From NCBI GenBank assembly GCA_002298885.1, contig DBMK01000121.1:1-5566 (forward strand): DNA of 5,566 nucleotides, given 5' to 3'. A program made the position numbers and the translations under genes. Numbering within the stretch: the stretch's first letter is position 1; every line of letters starts with the position of its first letter. Of the stretch, positions 1-5,091 are shown piece after piece. The notes beneath the pieces were generated by a model. It saw only the letters and a list, made by a program, of their open reading frames with translations, was not told where the DNA came from and searched no databases. The DNA is from Anaerolineaceae bacterium UBA700. Lineage in GTDB: Bacteria; Chloroflexota; Anaerolineae; Anaerolineales; Anaerolineaceae.

Positions 1-15
1 GCTGGCTTCGCCAGC
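1..15 (-). terminator. Possible terminator hairpin after dnaA, cut by the window edge
   Basis: A perfect inverted repeat, GCTGGC (1-6) and GCCAGC (10-15) around a 3-nt loop, lies 33 bp past the dnaA stop codon. Transcription leaving dnaA on the minus strand would reach it, so it could be the stem of an intrinsic terminator. The downstream U-tract that would prove this would lie outside the window. The visible run of six A's (18-23, plus strand) is on the wrong side for a minus-strand terminator, and nothing on the plus side looks like a U-tract. Confidence 0.35.
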
Positions 16-48
16 CGAAAAAACAGGCAAATTATTTATTTTTTGACT

Positions 49-1392
49 CTAAGCCACCAGGCGGCGGCCGAAAAGCTGCTCGCGGATTTGCAGGACGCGC
101 CGGCGCAGGTGGTCGTCGCGCTCGATCATATCTCGCACCTTTTCGCAGGCGTACATCACGGTGGTGTGGTCGCGCCCGCCCAGCACCTCACCGATCTGTG
201 GCAGGCTGACGTTGGCCTCCTCGCGCAGCAGGAACATCGCCACCTGCCGCGGCAGGGCCACTTCCTGGGTGCGGTCGCGCCCGAGCAGGCGCTCCCGGCT
301 CACCCCAAAAGCACTGGCTACTGCGTCCACCACCTGGGCCGGTTGGATCGAGCCGCGCTGCGGCAGCAGGTCGGCCATGGCAATGTTGACCAGTTGGGCG
401 GTCAGGGGCTGCCCGCTCAGGTCGGCGAAGGCCAGGACGCGGGTCAGGGCGCCTTCCAGCTCGCGGATGTTGGATTGGATCTGGCGGGCGATCGTTTCGA
501 CGATCTCGTTGGGCACCTGCCGCCCGGCGCGTTCGGCTTTCGCCCTCAGGATTGCCTGGCGAGTTTCCAGGTCGGGCGCCTGGATGTCGACCGTCAGCCC
601 GCATTCGAACCGGCTGCGCAGGCGCTCTTCCAGGGTCACCAGGGCCTTGGGAGGGCGATCAGAAGAGATGACGAGCTGTTTGTTTTGCCCGTAAAGCGTG
701 TTGAAGGTGTGGAAGAACTCTTCCTGGGTCGATTCCTTGCCGGCGATGAACTGGATATCGTCGATCAGCAGCACGTCGATGCTGCGGTAGCGCTCGCGGA
801 AGGCCGGGGTGTTGTGGGTGCGGATGGAGTTGATCAGGTCGTTGGTAAACTCTTCGGAGGAAACGTACATCACCTGCAGCCCGGCCTGGTGAGCTACGTT
901 GCCGATGGCGTGCAGCAGGTGGGTCTTGCCCAGTCCCACGCCGCCGTACACGTAGAGCGGGTTATACGCCCGCGAGGGGTTTTCGGCTACGGCCTGGCTG
1001 GCGGCGTGCGCCAGGCGGTTGTTGGATCCGACCACGAAGCTTTCAAAGGTATAACGCGTGTTGAGCGTTGGATTGTTGGGCAGGGCAGGTCCGGCGTTTG
1101 CTTCTTCTTCAACTGCCGGGCTCGCCTCTTCCATTTCCTCGTCTTGCTGTTGCCAAACGATAAAACGCACCTTCTGCGGGCGGTCCAACATACCTGAAAG
1201 CTGGCGAGTCATCGTGGTGGCCAGGCGGCTTTCCAGCCAATCGCGGGCATAAGGGTTATGCACCCCCACAGTGAAGAGATTGTCCTGGTAGTTCACCAGT
1301 TCGGCGCTTTTAACCCATGTATCGAAGGCAGCCTTCGACATATCCATCTGAAGCTGCCCCAATGTTGCTTGCCAGGCCTGTTGCGGGTTCAT
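49..1392 (-). CDS. dnaA: Chromosomal replication initiator protein DnaA
   Basis: DnaA is the AAA+ ATPase that binds DnaA boxes at oriC, melts the origin and loads the replicative helicase. The 447-aa product is of normal length with all four domains. Domain I is at about 1-80, including W7. A short acidic linker follows at about 83-108. The AAA+ core has Walker A GGVGLGKT (150-157), Walker B LLIDDIQF (208-215), a box VII arginine finger RLRSRF (257-262) and a sensor-2 helix NIRELEG (308-314). Domain IV (about 345-447) ends with the DnaA signature containing GGRDHTTV (405-412), the DNA-binding helix-turn-helix. I start at the ATG at 1392 because a strong Shine-Dalgarno GGGAGGAG lies 6 nt upstream and MNPQQ followed by a conserved Trp is a typical N-terminus. 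The open frame extends to 1449, but that 19-aa extension has no support. The gene is divergent from the lipid-kinase gene. No key residue is missing. Confidence 0.98.
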   Translation of the reverse strand: MNPQQAWQATLGQLQMDMSKAAFDTWVKSAELVNYQDNLFTVGVHNPYARDWLESRLATTMTRQLSGMLDRPQKVRFIVWQQQDEEMEEASPAVEEEANAGPALPNNPTLNTRYTFESFVVGSNNRLAHAASQAVAENPSRAYNPLYVYGGVGLGKTHLLHAIGNVAHQAGLQVMYVSSEEFTNDLINSIRTHNTPAFRERYRSIDVLLIDDIQFIAGKESTQEEFFHTFNTLYGQNKQLVISSDRPPKALVTLEERLRSRFECGLTVDIQAPDLETRQAILRAKAERAGRQVPNEIVETIARQIQSNIRELEGALTRVLAFADLSGQPLTAQLVNIAMADLLPQRGSIQPAQVVDAVASAFGVSRERLLGRDRTQEVALPRQVAMFLLREEANVSLPQIGEVLGGRDHTTVMYACEKVRDMIERDDHLRRRVLQIREQLFGRRLVA

Positions 1393-1398
1393 CGCATT

Positions 1399-1406
1399 CT
1401 CCTCCC
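1399..1406 (-). promoter_or_regulatory. dnaA ribosome binding site
   Basis: On the minus strand GGGAGGAG precedes the ATG at 1392 by 6 nt. It is the strongest Shine-Dalgarno in the window, and it decides the start against the longer open frame that begins at 1449. Confidence 0.85.
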
Positions 1407-1413
1407 AGTAACG

Positions 1414-1428
1414 GGTATAATAAATACC
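1414..1428. repeat. Short palindrome in the dnaA leader or promoter
   Basis: GGTAT (1414-1418) and ATACC (1424-1428) form a 15-bp inverted repeat with a 5-bp AT spacer, just upstream of the dnaA ribosome binding site. It contains a TATTAT (minus, 1422-1417) and a perfect TATAAT (plus, 1416-1421), but neither has a matching -35 at normal spacing. It could be an operator or part of a -10 element. The short arms mean chance is a fair explanation. Confidence 0.3.
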
Positions 1429-1436
1429 AGGTACAA

Positions 1437-1442
1437 ATAATA
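1437..1442 (-). promoter_or_regulatory. Candidate -10 element of a dnaA promoter
   Basis: TATTAT on the minus strand matches the sigma-70 -10 consensus in 5 of 6 positions. It would give a leader of roughly 40 nt to the dnaA ATG. The -35 is poor: CTTGCA or ATCTTG at 15-17 bp spacing falls inside the inverted repeat at 1454-1472. It is a candidate only. Confidence 0.3.
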
Positions 1443-1453
1443 GGGACACAAAA

Positions 1454-1472
1454 CCACTGCAAGATGCAGTGG
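1454..1472 (-). promoter_or_regulatory. Perfect hairpin upstream of dnaA: attenuator-like or operator
   Basis: CCACTGCA and TGCAGTGG form an 8-bp perfect stem with a 3-nt loop (1462-1464). Read on the minus strand it is followed by TTTTGTGT, so the RNA would resemble a weak intrinsic terminator in front of dnaA. No minus-strand gene lies upstream that would need terminating, so it would act as a leader attenuator on transcripts starting further upstream. Alternatively it overlaps the -35 region of the candidate promoter at 1437-1442 and could be a repressor-binding operator in DNA. Confidence 0.45.
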
Positions 1473-1566
1473 GATTAAGTTTGAAGGTTTTTACCTTTCT
1501 TTTTCAGTCTTTTTGTTTCGACCGATCAAATGCCCCTAAGATCATGTACCAGCATTCTAACAGAAA

Positions 1567-1595
1567 AGGCCCCCTTGCGACAAGGCGTTTGGCCT
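1567..1595. repeat. Nested stem-loop in the intergenic region
   Basis: An outer stem AGGCC (1567-1571) with GGCCT (1591-1595) encloses an inner hairpin, CCTTG (1573-1577) with CAAGG (1581-1585) around a CGA loop. The two stems are separated by an asymmetric bulge of 1 and 5 nt. It is a local GC-rich patch in AT-rich surroundings. It could be part of a structured leader RNA or a small RNA on either strand, but no promoter or terminator is clearly attached. Confidence 0.3.
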
Positions 1596-1618
1596 ACGCT
1601 TGCCTAAAAGATTGTGAA

Positions 1619-1643
1619 TCTTTAAGAAGTTCAACCTTAAAGA
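1619..1643. repeat. 8-bp inverted repeat with 9-bp spacer
   Basis: TCTTTAAG (1619-1626) and CTTAAAGA (1636-1643) are perfect inverted copies separated by 9 bp. Dyads of this size (25 bp overall) are typical of dimeric regulator binding sites. The stem is AT-rich and has no U-tract, so a terminator is unlikely. It lies at the left of the lowest-GC patch of the intergenic region. The bound factor, if any, is unknown. Confidence 0.35.
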
Positions 1644-1706
1644 AACCTGAGAGAAAAACCCGATTTAATGTTGTTAAAGACCATCTGTTCTAGACCACAC
1701 TTGGGA

Positions 1707-1725
1707 GGGTGCCTGCAATACACCC
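1707..1725. repeat. Small hairpin between dnaA and the lipid kinase gene
   Basis: GGGTG (1707-1711) pairs with CACCC (1721-1725) across a 9-nt loop. No U-tract follows on either strand, so it does not look like a terminator. The 5-bp stem may be chance. Confidence 0.2.
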
Positions 1726-1805
1726 CCATATCTGGCGAAAAAATACATCAAACACGGGTATCCACCAAATATGGTTTTACAGCCCAAAAGAATTTCAAGT
1801 GCATG

Positions 1806-1833
1806 TTGATACTTAAATCAAGCTAAGTTGTAC
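1806..1833 (+). promoter_or_regulatory. Weak candidate promoter for the lipid kinase operon
   Basis: TTGATA (1806-1811) is a good -35 hexamer (5 of 6). The only hexamer at normal spacing is TTGTAC (1828-1833, 16 bp), a poor -10. The placement would give a leader of about 25 nt, which would just include the AAGGG ribosome binding site (1853-1857). I have little confidence without transcript data. Confidence 0.25.
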
Positions 1834-1865
1834 CGAAACTGGAGTCTCACAGAAGGGTCACTTTA

Positions 1866-2789
1866 ATGCCTCGTTATCGAATAATTGCCAACCCTGCCGC
1901 CGGGAGAGGAGCCGGTGCGCGCCGGATCCCTGAAATTGAAAAACGGATGAAAGACCACGCCCTCGATTTTGAAATTGTACGCACTGAGCGTCCCTGGCAC
2001 GCGGCCGAACTGGCCTACGAGGCCGCCCAGGATAGCTTCGATGTGGTGGCGGCCGCCGGCGGGGACGGCACCTCGAATGAGGTTTTGAACGGCCTCATGC
2101 GCGCCCGCCAGAACGGCGCTAAGCGGCCTTCCATGGCTGTCCTTCCAATCGGGCGAGGCAACGATTTTGCCTTCAGCATGGGCGCGCCGGTCGGCCTGGA
2201 ACAGAGCATCCGGGCCATGATCCAGGGGACCACGCGCACGGTGGACATCGGCCGGGTCAGCGGCGGAGATTATCCTGAGGGACGCTATTTCGGCAACGGA
2301 GTCGGCATCGGGTTCGACGCCGTCACCGGATTCGAGGCGCTCAAAGTGCCCCTGCTCACCGGGTTTGCCTCTTACCTGGTGGCTGCCATCCGTACGATCT
2401 TCATCATGCAGGCTCCGCTGGTCGAGATCGAGCTGGATAATGAGAACCTGGTCCAGTCTTCACTGCTCGTCTCGGTGATGAACGGGCGGCGGCTCGGCGG
2501 CGGGTTCTGGTCTGCACCGGACGGCATCCCGGACGACGGCCTGTTTGACCTGTGCATCGGGCGCGCCGTGAGCAAGCCGCAGGTGATGCTGCTCATCCCG
2601 CGCTTCCTGAACGGGACGCAGGCCGGCCACCCGGCCATCCATATGGCTCGCTCGCGCCGGGTCATAGTGCGGGCGCGCCAGGGCGCGCTGGCCGCCCACG
2701 CCGACGGGGAGACCCTGTGTACCGCCGCTCCACAGCTCAGCCTGGAGATCCTGCCGCGCCAGCTTGAGCTGATCGTAGCGCCTGCATAA
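1866..2789 (+). CDS. Diacylglycerol kinase-like lipid kinase (YegS/DgkB/BmrU family)
   Basis: This 307-aa protein belongs to the soluble DAGK-catalytic-domain lipid kinases, which transfer phosphate from ATP to diacylglycerol or a related lipid at the membrane face, giving phosphatidic acid. Family marks in order are NPAAG near the N-terminus (9-13), the nucleotide-binding loop GGDGT (65-69) followed by NEVLNG (71-76), GRGNDFA (96-102), DDGLFD (223-228), and a C-terminal DGE (280-282) where E282 is the likely catalytic base. Length is typical (about 300 aa). The usual GTGNDF here reads GRGNDF, an Arg for Thr. The ATG at 1866 is preceded by AAGGG 8 nt upstream, and the protein begins directly with the first conserved strand. 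It starts the plus-strand gene run and is 47 bp before the acyltransferase gene. The lipid substrate (diacylglycerol, sphingoid or other) cannot be told from sequence. Confidence 0.9.
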   Translation: MPRYRIIANPAAGRGAGARRIPEIEKRMKDHALDFEIVRTERPWHAAELAYEAAQDSFDVVAAAGGDGTSNEVLNGLMRARQNGAKRPSMAVLPIGRGNDFAFSMGAPVGLEQSIRAMIQGTTRTVDIGRVSGGDYPEGRYFGNGVGIGFDAVTGFEALKVPLLTGFASYLVAAIRTIFIMQAPLVEIELDNENLVQSSLLVSVMNGRRLGGGFWSAPDGIPDDGLFDLCIGRAVSKPQVMLLIPRFLNGTQAGHPAIHMARSRRVIVRARQGALAAHADGETLCTAAPQLSLEILPRQLELIVAPA

Positions 2790-2836
2790 CCCGACAGGTT
2801 GAATGATTCGCAGCGCAAAACGAGGCACGAACAAGC

Positions 2837-3568
2837 ATGGGTAAAACGGCCACTTTCGTTAATTACATCCTGAAAAAGCTAACCGACATGGCCTTCGTCA
2901 TTGAAGGCCGCGAGCTGGCAGCAATTCCCGCCAACGGCCCTTTGATCATCGTCGCCAACCACATCAATTCACTTGAAGTTCCCCTGCTCTATTCGCACCT
3001 CTACCCGCGCCCGCTCACCGGCTGGGCCAAAGTAGAGACCTGGAAGAATCCCCTGTTTGCCTGGCTGTTCAATATCTACAAGGCTATCCCCATTCGCCGC
3101 GGTGAGGTTGACCTGGGCGCCCTCAACGCCGCGGTGCAGGCGATGAAGGATCGCAGGATCATCGCCGTATCTCCTGAGGGCACGCGCAGCTATGTGGGCC
3201 AACTGGCACAGGGCAAATCTGGGGTTGTGCTGCTTGCGCTGCGCAGCTGTGCTCCCATCCTTCCGATGGCTTATTATGGCGGCGAGCTCTTTTGGAAAAA
3301 GATTTTTCGGCTGCGACGCACGCCATTCTACATCCGGGTGGGACATCCTTTCACCATCGATACGCACGGAGAGGCTATGTCGCGGGATGTGCGCCAGGAG
3401 ATCACCGACGAGATCATGTATCAGATCGCGGCGCTCCTCCCGCCTGCCTACCGCGGCGTTTATTCCGACCTCGGCCAGGCCCGCGAGACTTATCTGTGCT
3501 TCGAACCGGGCGTTCCCAGTAACCTGTTGCGCGCTGCCGAGACGGATAACCTGGTCCGGGCCACTTGA
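2837..3568 (+). CDS. PlsC-like 1-acylglycerol-3-phosphate acyltransferase family protein
   Basis: This 243-aa protein is of the PlsC/LPLAT family, whose members acylate lysophosphatidic acid to phosphatidic acid at the inner membrane. Motif I is NHINSLE (41-47), with H42 as catalytic base but Glu at the position normally Asp of H-x4-D. Motif II is IPIRRGE (84-90), motif III is PEGTRS (113-118) and motif IV starts around ILPMAYYGG (141-149). An amphipathic N-terminal stretch (about 5-22) may bind membrane. The C-terminal part after about residue 200 is outside the usual catalytic core. The start at 2837 has a GAGG at 2822-2825, a rather long 11 nt away; no better start is seen. The gene follows the lipid kinase in the same direction, so both enzymes may supply phosphatidic acid. 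The acyl acceptor is unproven. Confidence 0.87.
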   Translation: MGKTATFVNYILKKLTDMAFVIEGRELAAIPANGPLIIVANHINSLEVPLLYSHLYPRPLTGWAKVETWKNPLFAWLFNIYKAIPIRRGEVDLGALNAAVQAMKDRRIIAVSPEGTRSYVGQLAQGKSGVVLLALRSCAPILPMAYYGGELFWKKIFRLRRTPFYIRVGHPFTIDTHGEAMSRDVRQEITDEIMYQIAALLPPAYRGVYSDLGQARETYLCFEPGVPSNLLRAAETDNLVRAT

Positions 3569-3597
3569 GGAAAATTCAGGGCCCCCAAAAAATAAGG

Positions 3598-3603
3598 TAT
3601 ATT
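3598..3603 (+). promoter_or_regulatory. Candidate -10 for a leaderless xseA transcript
   Basis: TATATT ends 6 nt before the xseA ATG (3610), so a start from it would fall at about the A of the ATG. The -35 at 17-bp spacing, TTCAGG (3575-3580), is weak. The only Shine-Dalgarno-like string, TAAGG (3593-3597), is 12 nt from the ATG. An in-frame TGA at 3604-3606 rules out an earlier start. Confidence 0.35.
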
Positions 3604-3609
3604 TGATTC

Positions 3610-4836
3610 ATGCAACAGCCCTCCTTGCTCCCCCAATTGGCCATCAGCGTAACCGAGATCACGCGCTACCTGCGCCAGCTTATGGAAAGCGACGAGGTGC
3701 TGCAAGACGTGTGGATTTCCGGCGAGGTATCCAACCTTTCACGTCCCGTCTCGGGCCACGTCTACTTCTCGCTCAAGGACCAAACCGCAACCCTACGCTG
3801 CGTGATCTGGAAGAGCAACGCCCTGCGCCTGCGCGTCCCGTTCCAGAACGGATCGGCGGTTGAGGCGCACGGTTACATCAGCCTGTACGAGCGCGACGGG
3901 CAGTACCAGCTCTACGTCGACACCCTGCGCCTGGCCGGCGAGGGCTACCTTTACCAGGAATTCCTGCGCCTTAAAGCGCGACTCGAAGCCGAGGGCCTGT
4001 TCGCCCCCGAACGCAAGCGCCCCATTCCCGCCCAGCCTGGCAAGATCGGAATCGTTACATCGGCCACAGGCGCCGCACTGCAGGATATGCTCAATACTCT
4101 GCAGCGGCGCTATCCCCTGGCCGAAGTGGTGCTGGCCCCGGCTGCCGTGCAGGGCGCCGAAGCCCCGCCGGAGCTGGTGGCAGCCCTGAACGCCCTCAAC
4201 CGCATCGAGGGGATTGACGTGATCCTCATCGGGCGCGGCGGCGGCTCGCTGGAGGACTTGTGGGCCTTTAATGACGAGCGGGTGGTGCGGGCCGTGGCCG
4301 GCTCGCGCCTGCCGGTGGTTTCCGGCGTGGGCCACGAGACGGATTTTACCCTGGTCGATTTCGCCGCCGACCTGCGCGCCCCCACCCCTACCGGGGCGGC
4401 CGTGCTGGCCACCCCCGACGTGGCCGACCTGTCCCTGGCAGTGAATAAAAATGAGGCGCGCCTGGGGGCAACCCTGCAGGCGCGCCTGCAAACTGCTCGG
4501 GCGGACTTCGATCACCGCCAGCACCGTCTGCTACGCGCCTCGCCGTTGTGGCGCATTCAGAACGACCGCCAGCGCCTGGACGGCCTGGCGCTGCGTCTGG
4601 AGCGCGGCCTGGCCCACGAGCTGCGCCTGCGCCGCGCCCGCCTGGCGGGGATTGAGGATCGGCTGCGCTCATTGAGCCCGCAGGCCGTCCTCAAGCGCGG
4701 TTATTCATTGGTGCGCAATGCCGGCGGCGCGGTCGTGCGCAGCACCGTCCAGGTGCAGCCGGGAGAAGATATCAGAATCACCGTCGCAGATGGCGAGATC
4801 GGCGCTAAAGTCGTGCGCCTGGACGCAAAGTCCTGA
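3610..4836 (+). CDS. xseA: Exonuclease VII large subunit
   Basis: XseA is the catalytic subunit of exonuclease VII, a cytoplasmic enzyme that degrades single-stranded DNA from both ends into oligonucleotides and works in repair. The 408-aa product has an N-terminal OB-fold for ssDNA binding (about 11-107, with WISGEVSN at 35-42 and VYFSLKD at 51-57). The catalytic domain runs from about 143, with GKIGIVTS (144-151), GRGGGS (208-213), GVGHETD (239-245) and DLRAPTPT (254-261). A charged, probably coiled-coil region (about 275-350) follows, then the C-terminal LKRGYSLV (361-368). It is shorter than E. coli XseA (456 aa), mostly in the coiled-coil part, but has all core motifs. An in-frame TGA six nt before the ATG fixes the start. 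Its partner gene xseB follows after 15 bp. Confidence 0.97.
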   Translation: MQQPSLLPQLAISVTEITRYLRQLMESDEVLQDVWISGEVSNLSRPVSGHVYFSLKDQTATLRCVIWKSNALRLRVPFQNGSAVEAHGYISLYERDGQYQLYVDTLRLAGEGYLYQEFLRLKARLEAEGLFAPERKRPIPAQPGKIGIVTSATGAALQDMLNTLQRRYPLAEVVLAPAAVQGAEAPPELVAALNALNRIEGIDVILIGRGGGSLEDLWAFNDERVVRAVAGSRLPVVSGVGHETDFTLVDFAADLRAPTPTGAAVLATPDVADLSLAVNKNEARLGATLQARLQTARADFDHRQHRLLRASPLWRIQNDRQRLDGLALRLERGLAHELRLRRARLAGIEDRLRSLSPQAVLKRGYSLVRNAGGAVVRSTVQVQPGEDIRITVADGEIGAKVVRLDAKS

Positions 4837-4851
4837 ATTGAAGGAGCAGCA

Positions 4852-5085
4852 ATGAGCGAAAAAATGAAACCAGTCGACAAGCTGACCTACGAGCAGGCCA
4901 TGGCCGAAATGGAGGAGATCATCGCCAAAATGGAAGGCGAAGACCTCGTCCTGGAAGAAGCGCTGGCCTTATTTGAACGTGGCCAGGCCCTGGCCAAACA
5001 CTGCGCCGAGCTGCTCTCGCAGGCCGAGCTCAAGGTGCGCCAGCTTACCGGGCGGGAGATCGATGCCTTGCAAGAAGAAGAATGA
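4852..5085 (+). CDS. xseB: Exonuclease VII small subunit
   Basis: XseB is the small non-catalytic subunit; several copies wrap the coiled-coil part of XseA and are needed for a stable exonuclease VII. The 77-aa product has the family's helical pattern: LTYEQAMAEMEEIIAKME (12-29), then LEEALALFERGQALAKHC (34-51) and a third helix with the conserved end AELKVRQL (58-65). An AAGGAG site (4841-4846) lies 5 nt before the ATG, the best ribosome binding site of the plus-strand genes. A second ATG at 4864 is less well placed. The gene follows xseA by 15 bp, the usual order. The acidic tail (LQEEE) is unremarkable. Confidence 0.95.
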   Translation: MSEKMKPVDKLTYEQAMAEMEEIIAKMEGEDLVLEEALALFERGQALAKHCAELLSQAELKVRQLTGREIDALQEEE

Positions 5086-5091
5086 TCGTCT

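Larger units (their letters stand above)
1393..1865. other. AT-rich divergent intergenic region, possible dnaA control region or oriC
   Basis: This 473-bp gap separates minus-strand dnaA from the plus-strand gene at 1866. It is much lower in GC than the genes: 23/60 at 1501-1560, 18/60 at 1621-1680 and 21/60 at 1741-1800. It holds several inverted repeats (1414-1428, 1454-1472, 1567-1595, 1619-1643, 1707-1725) and T-tracts at 1488, 1500 and 1510. The nearest matches to a DnaA box are TGTGAATCT (1613-1621), GTATCCACC (1758-1766) and TGTTGATAC (1804-1812), each with about two mismatches, which is near chance expectation. No tRNA or convincing small gene is visible; rpmH, often found next to dnaA, is absent here. 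Confidence 0.5.

Noticed and set aside
43..1197. A 384-codon plus-strand open frame across dnaA
   Set aside because: It is antisense to a clear dnaA, has no recognisable domain or ribosome binding site, and long antisense frames are common in GC-rich genes.
1416..1421. A perfect TATAAT on the plus strand
   Set aside because: No -35 lies at 16-18 bp upstream, the position faces out of dnaA, and the next plus-strand gene is 445 bp away.
1484..1504. AAGGT-TTTT-ACCTT hairpin followed by T's, like a plus-strand terminator
   Set aside because: The stem is 5 bp and AT-rich, and no plus-strand gene lies upstream that it would terminate.
1469..1693. A 74-codon plus-strand open frame in the intergenic region, starting with GTG
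   Set aside because: It has no Shine-Dalgarno, its start lies in the hairpin at 1454-1472, its composition is low complexity and unlike the neighbours, and I recognise no family.
1684..1805. Two tiny overlapping minus-strand frames (18 and 24 codons, joined by a TGATG) that look like coupled leader peptides
   Set aside because: There is no ribosome binding site for the first, no promoter, and such short frames are expected by chance.
3793..4524. A 243-codon minus-strand open frame inside xseA
   Set aside because: xseA has full family motifs in its frame; this is an antisense shadow without a start site or recognisable domain.
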